Source: Takakia lepidozioides
Lineage: Eukaryota; Streptophyta; Takakiopsida; Takakiales; Takakiaceae
DNA: 64,000 nt
Reading direction: 5' to 3'
Assembly (NCBI GenBank): GCA_030704615.1
Contig: CM060734.1
Coordinates: forward strand, 6,138,001 to 6,202,000
Made by a program: the position numbers and the translations under genes. Shown here piece after piece: positions 23,220-34,929 of this stretch; the stretch's first letter is position 1, and each line of letters starts with the position of its first letter. The notes below the pieces were generated by a model. The model did no database searches and was not told the DNA's origin. It saw nothing but the letters and a program-made list of their open reading frames with translations.

Positions 23220-25015
23220 GAGTTTATCTTAGTGCCTATGCTGATTTGCATCTGCTACTCTCTGTAATCTAGCAGGCATTCACATTTTTGCCTCGGTTGT
23301 CAGAAAAGTATTCAGTCCACAGCTTCTCCTCACCTCTATTACCTGTTTCTGGATACTTTCATATTGTCGCTTTGGCACATGTCAAAGTCACTCCAAACTA
23401 TCAAAGGTTCACTCAACCAGCTAACTTGCAGAATTCAACATGAAAATTTAGGGCCGATTCTGATAAGAGAAAAAAAACAAGGTGAAATATGTTGATATGT
23501 TGTCTTGATTAGCAGTGCCTGATTTATCAATTGTGCCGCTGCTACCACGGCTTCCAGTTGTCCATCTACCCATGCAGGTTCATTGTAGCTATCCTTCCAC
23601 AGGGAATCATAGGTAATATGGAGCTTGAAATCCGACCCTCTTGGATGATCTGGACCCACACTCTATCCCTGCTCCTTCAGCTATCCATGCATCTGCACAA
23701 ATCATGCATACATCCTTGCATTACTGTTAGCAGCTGACAATGACAGCCTAGATTTGTTCCAGCAAACACCCAACTCAACTTATCACACTAATTCTTATTC
23801 TCGATTGAATCTGCTACTCTCTGTAATCTAATAGGCAGTTACCTTTTTGCCTCAGTTGTCCCCACCATTGACTGGGGTCAGAAAGTATTCATTCCACAGA
23901 TTCTCCTCCTCTCTGTTATCTATTTCTGGATACTTTCATATTGTCACTTTGGCAGTATCATGTCAAAGTCACTCCAAACTATTAAAGATTCATTCAACAG
24001 CTAACTTGGAGAATTCAACATGACCACACCGTTAGTGTCAGCTGCCAGCAGCAAGGCAAGGATGTATGCATGATTTGTGCACAGGCAATGATAGCTGAAG
24101 GACCAGGCATAGAGTGTGGGTCCAGATTCATCCAAGAGGGTCGAATTCCAAACACAAGATTACTTCTGATTCCCTGTGGATCAATACCTACAAGAAACCT
24201 GCAGGGGTAGATGGTCAACTGGAAACAGCAACAGCAGCAGCACAATGGATAGAACCAAACACCGCTAACGAATGCACCTTCTTCAACACATTTTAGCTTG
24301 TTTTCCCTATTATCAGAGTTGTCCCTAATTTTTATGTTCAATTCTGTAAGTTAGCTCGTTGGTGGATCCATGGTGGTTTTGGAGTGATTTTGACATGTTA
24401 CCGCCAAGTGGCAACAGGAAAGTATCAAAAAATAGATAACAGAGATGAGGAGAAGCTCTGGAATGAACACATTTCCGACCCCAGTCAATGGTGGAACAAT
24501 CGAGGCAAAAAAGTGAATGCCTCTTGGAAGCAACCGCAAGTCAGCATAGGAACTAGTATGATAAGTATGGTTGGGATGTTTGCTGAAGAGTTCTAGGCTA
24601 TCATTGTCAGCTGCTAGCAGCAAGGCAAGGATGTATGCATGATTTGTGCAGTTCTTCCAGAAAACACCCCAACCCTACTTATCACACTAGTTCCAAATCT
24701 GAAATGCATCTGATTTTCTCTGTAATCCAACAGACATTCACCTCTTTGGGGTCGGAAAGTGTTCACCCCAAAGCTTCTCCTCATCTCCGTTATATGTTTT
24801 TGGATACTTCCTTGCTGCCACACTGGCAGTACCTTGCCGAAGTCACTCCAAACCGCCACAGATCTACCCAACGAGCTAAATTCAACTTGTCAGAGTCACT
24901 CCAAACCACCACAAATCCACCCAACGAGCTAACTTACAAAATTCAATATGCATCTCAGAACCGAGTCTGATGAGAGGGCAAAACATGTAGAAATAGGTTG
25001 AAGAAGAAGGTGCCC
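23220..25015. pseudogene. Cluster of OSB-like gene fragments, mixed orientation
   Basis: At least three fragments of the OSB PDF motif are present. The minus strand at 23435-23659 reads DFKLHITYDSLWKDSYNEPA. The plus strand at 24114-24296 reads SKHKITSDSLWINTYKKPA. The plus strand at 24384-24530 reads EKLWNEHISDPSQWWNNRGK. A minus-strand copy of the first half lies at 24720-24860. The first and second halves are always separated by an unspliced spacer containing TAGCTGAAGGA or its complement, consistent with a retained intron. Stops interrupt them. OSB proteins bind single-stranded DNA in organelles; these are non-functional pieces. Confidence 0.55.
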
Positions 25016-25019
25016 TCAC

Positions 25020-25265
25020 CACATTGTCATTGATCTTGTGTCATGACCCATTGAGGATTTGACCAATCACCAACCCAAAAGGACCTCTTCTGTGCATATT
25101 GCTCGTGTCTGTAGTCAGGTAATGTCGGTTTGGTTTGTGCGAACCACCACGGTGCAGCTGAGCACTAGACAGAGATTAAAACACAGCCTACTAAGACCAA
25201 GCTGACTCTCCCAAGAACCTTGTAAACATCAAGAAGAATACCAAATCATGGTAGTAATAGGAGCC
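25020..25265 (-). repeat. Segment shared with the CACTA element
   Basis: The reverse complement matches 33790-33970 and 34205-34390: GGGAGAGTCAGCTTGGTCTTAG-type start, CCGTGTTTCAATCTCT, TCTCACAGACCAATCCGACA and GTCAAATCCTC. It is part of the dispersed OSB-containing repeat family and shows no coding capacity of its own. Confidence 0.7.
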
Positions 25266-25274
25266 AAGCCCGGT

Positions 25275-25362
25275 TATCAGCGTCACGTCCGTCCGTCCGT
25301 CAGCGTCACGTCACGTCAGACCTGACGCTGACGGGACCTCCGTCACGTCAGGTTCGGGGAAT
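25275..25362. repeat. Palindromic CGTCA cluster
   Basis: GTCAGCGTCACGTCACGTCA is followed by complementary CTGACGCTGACGG and then CCGTCACGTCAGG. CCGTC is also repeated three times in direct orientation. It lies just outside hairpin array 2a and may mark or overlap the left end of element 2. Confidence 0.6.
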
Positions 25363-25439
25363 ATTCTGGTAAAAATAGTACCAGGTAAAATACTGCCACT
25401 TAAACAGCCACGTCGCCGACACGGTGGCGGTGGCAAATA

Positions 25440-26690
25440 CATTTTGAAAATTAACAAAATGAACACGACCGCCCATTCGCTTTGTTTTTCGAAATTAAAA
25501 AAGAAATAGCGACCGCCGTATTGGCGGTCGCTTCAAATTTTTCTTTTTTAAAGTAAAATTGGCGGTCGCTTCAAATGTTTTTTTTTTAAAAGCAAGATTG
25601 GCGGTCGCTTCAAATGTTTTTTTTTTAAAAGCAAGATTGGCGGTCGCACTAACGGTCGCCTTATTTTTCGAATCAAAAAAACAAATAGCGACCGTTATAT
25701 TGGCAATCGCTTCAATTTTTTTATTTAAAAAACAAGATTGACGAGCGTATTGGCGGTCGCCTAATTTTTTTATAAAAACAAGCGACTGCCGTATTGGCGG
25801 TCGCACGGTGGCAAATACATTTTTGAAAATTAACAAAATGAACGCGACCGCCAATTATGGTGGTCGCTTCATTTTTCGAAATTAAAAAAGAAATAGCGAC
25901 CGCCATATTGGCGGTTGCTTCAATTTTGTTTTTAAAAGCAAGATTGGCGGTCGCACTGGCGGTTGCTTTATTTTTCGAAATAGAAAAAGAAATGACGACC
26001 GCCATATTGGCGGTCGCTTCAATTTTTATTTTTTTAAAGCAGGATTGGCGGTAGCACTGGCTGGTCGCTTTATTTTTCGAACTAAAAAAAGAAATAGCGA
26101 CCGCTATCTTGGCGGTCGCTTCAATTTATTTCTAAAAAAAACAAGACTGGAGGTCGCATTGGCGGTCGCCTAATTTAAAAAAGAAAACAAGCGACTGTCG
26201 TATTGGCGGTCGCACAGTTTTGTAAATATGTACAGAACAAGCGACCGCCATATGGCGGTCGGATAATTTCAAAAATATATAAAAAAACAGCGACCGCCAT
26301 TGGGCGGTCGCTTAATTTAAAAAATATATAGAAAAATAAACGACTGCAATAAAATATAAATATTAAAAGCGACCGCCTTACTAGCGATCGCGTTTTTTTT
26401 AAAATATTAAAAATAAAAGCGACCACCATATTGGCGGTCGTTTTATTTTAAATATATTAACAAATGAAGCGACTGCCATACCGACAGTTGCATTATATTT
26501 TGAAATAAAAAACAATAGCGACCGCCATACGGGCGGTCGCTTAAATTTAAAAATATACAAAATAGAAGTGACCGCAATATTGCACAACTGAAAGGAAATA
26601 AAAGCGACCGCATTAGTGGCGGTCGCTTGTTTTTCATTATAAAAAAAAATAGCGACCGTAGTATTAGCGGTCGCTTAATTTCAAAATTAC
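25440..26690. repeat. Hairpin array 2a: GCGACCGCC...GGCGGTCGC units
   Basis: About 25 hairpins with stems GCGACCGCC / GGCGGTCGC and loops such as ATATT are spaced roughly 50 bp apart, with A/T-rich spacers containing TTCAATTTTT or AAAAATATA blocks. Some units are half-sized or mutated (GCGACTGCC, GCGACCGTT). A 50-bp block ending AACAAAATGAACGCGACCGCC occurs twice (25424 and 25806), so part of the array was duplicated. The array ends about 95 bp before the TATA box of hAT gene copy 2. Confidence 0.92.
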
Positions 26691-26782
26691 AACAAATATG
26701 GTTGTACAGCCTTTTTCGGGTGGATGCTATTGGTTCGTCATTTATTCATTTAACTTTCATTTCACTTTCATCCCTCTTGGAT

Positions 26783-26794
26783 CATATATAAGGG
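26783..26794 (+). promoter_or_regulatory. TATA-box promoter of hAT transposase copy 2
   Basis: CATATATAAGGG is followed 30 bp later by CTCCTCACTTCTTTTGG, a block shared with hAT copy 1. It lies between hairpin array 2a and the ATG at 27110 (about 320 bp). Confidence 0.6.
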
Positions 26795-27109
26795 AGGAGG
26801 GTCATCAAGCTCCTCACTTCTTTTGGCGTAAACACTTGAGGTTGTTTTGGATGTTCTCTTCCATTGAACGAGAGTGTAGCCCAAGAGGAGGGTGCGCACC
26901 TTTTGCCGTTGTGGCTTCCACCAAAGCCACTTCAGCAGATTGTGTATAAGCTCAACACTACAACCCACATCGATCCACTTGGGTTGCTGACAGGTGTAGA
27001 AATGTTGGGCTATCGCATTGCACTCTACATTCACAACACGTTTATTTATAGGTGATTGTTTTTTGTTGTTTGCATCGCTAGGTCCCAGGGGAGTGGATAT
27101 TGGGTGAAG

Positions 27110-30091
27110 ATGAGGGAGGAATTGAGCCCTTGGTATACGGCAATCTCGAACATTGTCAGTGCCATTGGTAGTGTTGAGTGCTACCTATGTGGATTAAAGC
27201 TTTCTTATCGTAAAGATCGGTTGCTCGCTCACCTCGGCTATAAAGGTGTGAAGAGCGCTGGGGTGGGTTTATGCCCCAAAGCATCTATGTGGGTAAAAAG
27301 CCACTTTGGCCAATGTGGAGGCAATATTCCAATGTCTTTGGATCTGGACATGACCTCTGAGCAGAACACTCTATCTTCCCGTCAGGATGCCCCGATTAGT
27401 ACCCAGGGCGACTCTTGTGAGGCTTCGGGTGTCTTTGGACAAGTGGGTTGTGTCGGAGCAACACCTGCTTCAACACCTCTTTGTACCCTTACATTTCAAC
27501 GAAATAGAGGATTACGGCAGCAATCCATGCAAGAAGGTCTTAACTTGTCTGCGAAAAGACAGTTGGATAAAAAATGGGCGCAGTTTTTCTTCGAGGCCAA
27601 CATATCCTTTAATGTGGCAAGGCTTCCAGCATTTGTTTCTGCCGTTAGAGCAACCTCGGAGTCCAGATCCACGTACGTGCATCTGACTTATCACAATCTC
27701 CGCACATGATTGTTAGAAGACGTCATGACCGAGCTTACCCAAAAGGTCAACGATAGAACGGACGATTGCATCAAAAAATATAGAAGCACTATATGTGCCG
27801 ATGGTTGGAGTTCTGTCACAAACAGACCATTGTTCAATGTCATGCTCATATGTCCAGCTGGGGAACAATTCTTGGGATCGGTCGACACTAGCGGCAAGAA
27901 GAAAGATGGACGTTATCAATGCCAACTATTGACGGATCATCGAACAAGTCGGAAGTGATAGAATCGTGCAAATATGCACAGACAATGCCGCTAACATGAG
28001 AAACACTGCAGACATGTTGTTGGCACGTTATCCACATATGTACTATCAAGGTTATGTTGTTCATATCCTTGACCTCCTTTTGGAAGATTGGGGAAAAAAA
28101 ACAGTGCGTAAAACAACTTGTCAAGCGAGCGAAGACTATTGTGTCGTTCATCCGCACACACCACATCCCTTTGGCAATATATAGGAGGCACGAACCCAAA
28201 TACAGCCTCCGCAATCCAGACGAAACTCGTTTTGCCACTAACTTCTTGATGGTGGATCGGTTGGTGACGGTGAAGAGTAGTCTGGAGCACACCATCATCG
28301 ATCCTCAATGGGATGCGTACACACGGACATTGCGGGACTCCAGAAAAGCCAAGTCATTGGGCAAAAGTCGAAAAGTTCGAAATAACATTCGCAGCGATGA
28401 TTTAGGGAAGAAATATGAAAATTTTGTTTATATGGTTGAGCCGGTGTTAATCGTCTTGCGGGAGTTTGATGGAAAACAACCAGTATTGGGCAAGACATGG
28501 TTACTAATGCAAAATCTTGAGAAGCACGTCCAATCGTTGAGGCATCCTCCTTTCTCCTTGGAACCTGAACTTGCGGACAGTGCCGAGGATGCATTTTACG
28601 ACCGTCGTTCGATGGTTCGAACGGACTTGCATTATGCGGGGGCTTTGCTCAATCCATTCTTACTCGACAATACCATGTTCCGAGACGATGTTGATGCCAA
28701 GGCCGGCCTCGTGCGAGTGCGAGTGCGACTGGCTCCGCCGAACCATGTAGAGAGAGCTATATCCGAATACCAATGCTTCTCAGATCGCCGCGACCCTTTT
28801 GAGGACATGCCGGATCCAAAAGAGCTCAATATGCTGCCACATGAATGGTGGGATCTGATTGGAGCTGGAGCAAGAACATTGGCTCCCATTGCGAAGCGTA
28901 TTTTTGCTCAAGTGTGCTCTGCCTCATCTTGCGAACGCAATTGGAGCAGTTACTCATTTGTTCACAACAAGATTCGCAACAGGTTGAATCCCGCGAGGGC
29001 TGACAAATTAGTGTATGTGTATACCAATTGCCGACTGAGAAGACAGCGGATGATGTTGCAGCATGGTATGAGAGGAATTTGCATTCCGAAGACTTTGCTT
29101 CTGAGGCTGATTCGATTAGTGACGATATTGAGCCTCAGAGAGAATCATCTTAGAGAGAATCATCTGCCTCCGATAGTGAAGATGGATCCGATGATGCTCC
29201 CGAAAATGCGTATGACCCGTTTACATTCACAGAGGAGGATGTTTATATCCAGCCGATCTTTGGTGACCTTCTTGAAGAAATGCGTATTGTTGATGAAGGT
29301 GAAGCTGCAATTGTGTCATCCCCAGAACATGGTCCTCAAAATGAAGTTGGGGTCGACCATCGCCCCCCACTACACGCTGAAGTCACCGGTAGCTTAGGGG
29401 TGATGTACTGTCAGGACCGATCGACGTACGCAACCCTGTTCATACAAACGATGGTGTCGAACCCATTGTACGGTCGACGGGACGGGATCATGCCTCACCG
29501 ATACGACCAGCTCCACCACAATGCCAAAACCGATCCAGCTCCCCATCAACACAACGGACATTAAGGAGCAACAGGGTTGATCTGTTTTCCACATGCATGC
29601 ATCATTCTGCTGCATTGGACCGGACGGAAGTTGAAGCCTCGGATGATGACAACCTGCTACTACAATTCCACCTTAACCAACGTGTTGCGCAGCAGACCCG
29701 TGGTTCCTCACATTCCGGACCATCTAATGTCGATCCATCTCGGGCAGTCCCCCCTCCAGTATCTCCTTCGAGACCACCTTCGATTGCGTCCCAAGTCCAT
29801 AAACGACAGAGAACAATCCAACCTTTTGTAGGCGATCGGCCCACAAACAGGCCACATACCGTAGATGGTATTCAAGACCGGAGTGGGAGTCGACCTCAGA
29901 GAGAACTAAATATCGTTCGAGGTCGTTTGCAGATTCAAAGGCCTGGACATATGAGGTCGGATAGGGAGGACGATTCCAGCACTGATCATGGCAACGGTGG
30001 TGAAGTCGAGGGTGACCCGGATTTTCAATCCATCGGAGCATTAGGATTAGGGTCTTCTTCGTCCCGCCGTCGAAGCAGTAGAAGGAATTGA
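27110..30091 (+). pseudogene. hAT-superfamily transposase, copy 2 (lightly decayed)
   Basis: The ATG at 27110 (MREELSPWYT) aligns with MREEWIPWFT of copy 1 and was chosen for that reason. A BED-like finger (CYLC...H...C, FGQCGG) lies at about 27180-27330. The DUF659-like core carries CADGWSSVTNRPLFNVML (27797) and IVQICTDNAANM (27960). Then come NFVYMVEPVL (28420), the dimerisation region EWWDLIGAGARTLAPIAKRI (28845) with SSCERNWSSYSFVHNKIRNR, and an acidic tail. The tail's C-terminal part (29597-30091) has HKRQRTIQPFVGDRP and a final SSRRRSSRRN. Interruptions are few: a TGA at 27707-27709 shared with copy 1, a frameshift near 27900-27930, and shifts in the low-complexity tail. hAT transposases act by cut and paste with 8-bp duplications. 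It is followed co-directionally by array 2b and the RING gene. Confidence 0.9.
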
Positions 30092-30094
30092 CGC

Positions 30095-30360
30095 AAAACA
30101 GCTGTAGGCATGCATCAGCACTTTTTAGTGGACATGTTTATATTTCTGTACTAAAGTAATACCAATGTGATCATTGTCACTATGAATATTTGTATTGCTG
30201 TTGTGTATGTGCTGGAAAATAAAAGATGTTGCCCAAGTGTATACCAGCCAAAATGTCGGCCAAATGCCCCGTCACTTGCTCATGTTTGTGTTCGGTGATT
30301 TGCTTGTGGAATGGAGAACAATTGTGCCATGCTTCCAACTGTGCATTTATTTTTATTTAA
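30095..30360 (+). other. 3' region of hAT transposase copy 2
   Basis: There is no coding sequence. An AATAAA-like signal (AAAATAAAAG) lies near 30220. The stretch leads into hairpin array 2b. Confidence 0.4.
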
Positions 30361-31925
30361 ATGGAGCGACCGCCAAGGTGGCGGTCGCTTCTAAGAGGTC
30401 TACCCTCCGCGTGGAGCGAGGAATGAGGCGGGGGGGGGGGCATATAAGCCCCCACTCATTCTCCCCTCACTTTCATTATTGGCAGTTTTTGTTTTTACAA
30501 AATGCAACGACCGCCATTTCTGGCGGTCGCTGTAATGGTTTATTTTTAAGATGCAGCGACCGCCATTACTTGCGGTCGCTTTATTTTATTTTATTTTTGG
30601 AAATGGGGCAACCGCCATTACTGGCGGTCGCATTTATTTTAATTATTTTGGAAATGAAGCGACCGCCATTAGCTTTAACAAACGCTCGCGTTCTTCTAGC
30701 ACCGCTGCTACTGCCGGTTCCTCAACGTCTTGGGCGGCCCAACTTGCGGTCGCTTTTATTTTAATTATTTTGGAAATGAAGCAACCGCCTATGTTGGCGG
30801 TCGCTTATTTATTTTAAAGTTTTTGAAAATGAAGCGACCGCCTATGTTGGCGGTCGCTTATTTTTTTTAAATGTTTTGAAAATGATGCGACCGCCTATGC
30901 TGGCGGTCGCTTATTTTTTTTAAATTTTTAAAAAATGAAGCGACCGCCAGCATGGGCGGTCGGTTTTTTTGTTTTAAAGTTTTTGAAAATGAAGCGACCG
31001 CCTATGTTGGCGGTCGCTTATTTATTTTAAAGTTTTTGAAAATAAAGGGACCGCCTATGTTGGCGGTCGCTTATTTATTTTAAAGTTTTTGAAAATGAAG
31101 GGACCGCCTATGTTGGCGGTCGCTTATTTATTTTAAATGTTTTGAAAATGAAGCGACCGCCTATGCTGGCGGTCGCTTATTTATTTTAAATTGTTTTTAA
31201 ATGAAGCGACCGCCTATGTTGGCGGTCGCTTATTTATTTTAAATGTTTTGAAAATGAACCGACCGCCAATGCTGGCGGTCGCTTACTTATTTTTAAAAAA
31301 ATTAAATGAAGCGACCGCCTATGTTGGCGGTCGCTTATTTATTTTAAAGTTTTGGAAAATGAAGCGATCGCCTATGGTGGCGGTCGCTTATTTATTTTAA
31401 ATGTTTTGAAAATGAAGCGACCGCCTATGCCGGCGGTCGCTTATTTATTTTAAATGTTTTTTAAGGAAGCGACCGCCTATGTTGGCGGTCGGTTTTTTTG
31501 TTTTAAAGTTTTTTTTAAGGAAGCGACCGCCTATGTTGGCGGTTGCTTATTTATTTTAAAGTTTTTGAAAATGAAGCGACCGCCTATGTTCGCGGTCGTT
31601 TATTTATTTTAAATGTTTTGAAAATGAAGCGACCACCCATGCTGGCAGTCCCTTATTTATTTTTAATTGTTTTTAAATTAAGCGACCGCCTATGTTGACG
31701 GTCGCTTATTTTTTTTTAAGTTTTTGAAAATGAAGCGACCGCCTATGTTGGAGGTCGGTTTTTTTTTTTTTTTTTTTTTTTTCCGGAAAATGGGGCGACC
31801 GCCAATTCTGGCGGTCGCAATTTTTATTTATTTATTCGGAAAATGGAGCGACCGTCAGTTCTGGCGGTCGCTTATTTTTTTATTTCCGGAAAATCGAACG
31901 TCCGCCAAGTTGGCGGTCGCTTCTA
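30361..31925. repeat. Hairpin array 2b: about 27 units at about 53-bp spacing
   Basis: Regular units consist of a 9-bp stem GCGACCGCC, a loop (mostly TATGTT or TATGCT) and GGCGGTCGC, then TTATTTATTTTAAA and GTTTTTGAAAATGA spacers. From about 30780 to 31760 the period is a steady 52-55 bp. The first five units differ in the loop (CATTACT, CATTTCT) and one is split by about 80 bp near 30670-30740. The array separates the two genes of element 2 and ends about 50 bp before the RING TATA box. No unit has an intact ORF. Confidence 0.95.
30428..30480 (+). promoter_or_regulatory. Extra promoter-like module inside array 2b
   Basis: A G-run, CATATAAGCCCCC, ATTCTCCCCTCACTTTC and the preceding CGGTCGCTTCTA match the RING promoter at 31915-32010 closely. 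No ORF follows; hairpins resume after it. It is probably a duplicate left by expansion of the array, perhaps an older transcription start. Confidence 0.5.
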
Positions 31926-31959
31926 GAAGATTCGTCGTGCACGTGGCCCGAGAAATGAG

Positions 31960-32010
31960 AGGGGGGGGGGGGATATAAGCCAAGGGAGGCTTATTCTCCC
32001 CTCACTTCCT
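31960..32010 (+). promoter_or_regulatory. TATA-box promoter of RING gene copy 2
   Basis: A G-run followed by GATATAAGCCAAGGGAGGC and TTCTCCCCTCACTTCC is homologous to the reverse-strand module at 4125-4182. The TATA lies about 54 bp past the last hairpin and about 320 bp before the ATG. Confidence 0.62.
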
Positions 32011-33327
32011 CTCCACACAACTTCTGTGTGCGTGGCATTTCATTATTCCACGACACGTAGTCACGTGGAGAAGGAGGCCATCGGTTGGGTGGGGGGTATT
32101 TTTTGCTGCGATTTATGTGAGGTCGTTGCAGAATGCTCCCATAAGCCCTCCTCTGGCTTCCAGGATCATTTTATTCTACAAAATTAGCTTTTAGGATCTA
32201 TTTTCACACCTACTCAAACTTACTTAACGGGAGAAGGGTTTAGAGTTACGTCTTTTTAGAAAACCTCGTTTAGTGTTGTTCCGATTGTTGTAGAATGGTA
32301 GAGGGCCAGGACGATGACGTCATGGAAGAGATGACCCCAATGAACATGGACCGCCCCCTAAGAAAATCAAATGGTCAAGGCAAGACTTGAATTGGGAAGT
32401 ATTTGGTGACCCTAGCATACTAACAGAAGAGGGCTAGGAGGATGTTCCGGAAGAGTTCCGGTGGCCGATGGCGAGATGCAAAAAATTCGTGAAATGGTAC
32501 CACATCAATCGATTGTGGCCTCTGGATAGGCATGACGTGCAAACCCGAAACAATTACGTAGAGTCCAGGTCTTACACAAACTTGCATTTCCAGCATAGGG
32601 CGAATGAGATGCATTGCACATTGTGGGGTCAACCTCTCTTAAAGGGTCAAATCCCGTACACCTTGGCAGCCATGTTGTACGTGGAGGTCATACTCTTGCG
32701 TCCAGTGAATTGACAAACTGCTAGTAGGAGGAACGCAAGGTTGCTATACGATTTGGAGTACATCCTGGACACGTTTGGAATACAACCGGCTGCAACGTTA
32801 GAGGAACAACTAGCGGAAAGAGACCAGCGAATCAGGACCCTGCAGGACCGACTAGACTGGCAAACACCACTACAACAGATTGCGGCTTTTATGACTCCCA
32901 TGGCTGCGCAATCATGACAGATTTGAGGCAGAAATGCCATTTGAAGTCGTAGATGTCTTTTGAAGTCATAACGCAGGTCCGGGGAAGGCGTATATGCGAT
33001 TGCATGACTCCGGATTCTACGCAACACAGGTCAAACATGTTTGACCACGAATATTGGCTTGGCAGATATGACTACCAGTCACGGTCATACCTACACTGGA
33101 ATGACGTGTACAAATTGCTAGACAGACATATGACTTTATGATTCTCACTCTAATGCATTCTGCCAGATCATCACATGGATGAATCACTACATGACTGCAC
33201 GTGTCGACACATGCTTTTCTGGTTATATATATAATATATCAATATTTATATTTTGAAAAAATGTCGGAGACTCTAACCACTAAAATGATTTTTTTCTTTT
33301 AAAATCAAAGTGCAAAAGATTTGAAAA

Positions 33328-33540
33328 AAAACACATTGGCTGGAGGTGCACAGTGTGTCGCCCCGGTGGTTCGGGGTTCAAACCCGCTGCCCTACCCCGT
33401 GTGTGGGATTGTTCGTGACGATATGTTTGGGCGTTGATCGTCCTGTAGGTCTCATGGCCCAAATGAAAGGGGGTTAATTTATCCCCCTCCTAGGGCCTGA
33501 GGCTTCCTTTAAATTAAAAAATAAAAAATAAAAAAATTGC
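33328..33540 (+). mobile_element. tRNA-derived SINE with A-rich tail
   Basis: A canonical B box GGTTCAAACCC at 33375-33385 lies about 35 bp past an A-box-like TGGCTGGAGG. A body of about 125 bp follows (ending CTAGGGCCTGAGGCTTCC), then an AAAAAT-repeat tail to about 33538. It is a different subfamily from the SINE at 4464. Confidence 0.7.
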
Positions 33541-33589
33541 TTATAGGATTTGCAAGAAGGTTAAAAAACTTAAAAAGTTGCCCATCACG

Positions 33590-33680
33590 GTAGCCGTGAA
33601 TAGAATTAGAGTGAGCGGGAGGGAGGGAGATAGAGAGAGAGGGCTGGGACTTAGAGCGAGCGAGCGGGAGGGAAGGGAAA
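33590..33680. repeat. Purine-rich GA tract
   Basis: Low-complexity GAGCGAGCGGGAGGGA-type sequence of about 75 bp inside the CACTA element, with no coding signal. Peptides predicted here are low-complexity Ser/Pro/Leu. Confidence 0.7.
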
Positions 33681-33769
33681 CATGCATGGGAGGCCGCAGT
33701 TGGAGCAACCTTCGCATCTGAAGCAAGCAACCCTAGAAACGCTAGGGTATGTGTGCGAGGAGGTTTTGG

Positions 33770-34890
33770 CTGGGAGCTCGTCGTTCTTGGGAGAGTCAGC
33801 TTGGTCTTAGCAAACCGTGTTTCAATCTCTACCCGCTCAGCTACACCGTGGTGGTTCTCACAGACCAATCCGACATTACCTGACTACAGAAACAAGCAGC
33901 ACACTGAAGAGGTCCTCTTGGGTTCATGGTCAGTCAAATCCTCCATGGGTCATGACACAAGGTCGAGGACAATGTGGTGAGGGCACCTTCTTCTTCGACC
34001 TATTTCAGCCTGTTTTGCCCTCTCATCAGACTTGGCCCTTCATTTGCAGCACGGAGCAGAGTTGGCATGAGATTTTTAAAGATCCTTCACGATGGTGCGA
34101 CAACCGCAATGGCAAGGTGTGGCTTTTCCTTAATGTACGATGTGAAGAAGTTTGTCCATCCTGCAAATGTGGGCTGTTGGCTCCTGTTAGTACCATGATT
34201 TGGTATTCTTCCTGATGTTTCAAGGTTCTTGGGAGAGTCAGCTTGGTCTTAGCAGGCCGTGTTTCAATCTCTGCCTGCTCATCTGTACCGTGCTGGTTCT
34301 CACAGACCAATCCGACATTACCTGACTACAAGACACAAGCAGCACACACAAGAGGTCCTTTTGGGTTGATGGTCGGTCAAATCCTCTATGGGTTCTTCTT
34401 CGACTTATTTCAGCCTGTTTTGCCCTCTCATCAGACTCGGCCTTGAGATGCATATTGAATTATGTAAGTTAGCTCGTTGCTTATTGATAAGTAGGGTTGG
34501 GGGTGTTTGTTGGAATGATTGTTGTATGCATGATTTTGTGCAGAGGCATAGATAGCTGAAGGAGCAGGGATAGAGTGTGGAAGAGGGCCAGATTTCAAAC
34601 TCCAGATTATCTATGATTCCCTGTGGAAGGGTAGATACAAGAAACCTGCATGGGTAGATGGTCAATTGGAAGTCGCAGCAGCAGCGGCACAATTGATAAA
34701 AATCAAGCACTGCTAATGAAGGCACCTTCTGAAACACATTTCACCCTATTTTCCCCTCTTATCAGAATCGGCCCTAAATTTTCATGTTCAATTCTGCAAG
34801 TTAGCTGGTTGAGTGAATCTAGTTGGAGTGACTTTGACATGATACTGCCAATGTGACAAGAGTATGCATTGAACCCATTGGTAGCGGGAT
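33770..34890 (+). pseudogene. OSB-like fragments in the CACTA element, group 1
   Basis: The plus strand near 34060-34130 reads WHEIFKDPSRWCDNRNGK, the first half of an OSB PDF motif. At about 34590-34700 a DFK/DSLWKGRYKKPAWVDGQLE-like second half follows, split by a spacer. A block containing CAGCTTGGTCTTAGCA, TCTCACAGACCAATCCGACA and AAATCCTC is duplicated within the group (33790 and 34215). Stops and rearrangements are present. Confidence 0.5.
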
Positions 34891-34929
34891 ATTGGGATAT
34901 CTCTTGGCCATGTGCCATCGTCAAAGCTG

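Noticed and set aside
30361-31925. CRISPR-like appearance (short palindromic repeats at constant spacing)
   Set aside because: The spacers are themselves repeated A/T-rich sequence rather than unique, there are no cas genes, and the genome is eukaryotic. It is a minisatellite of hairpins.
31724-31978. Open frames inside the hairpin arrays (also 25495-25854 minus and 30551-30817 plus)
   Set aside because: They only read through the repeat units (RPPMLAVA-type repeats) and have no independent support.
33328-33400. Possible second tRNA gene
   Set aside because: A good B box is present but there is no paired acceptor stem, and the sequence continues into a SINE body with an A-rich tail.
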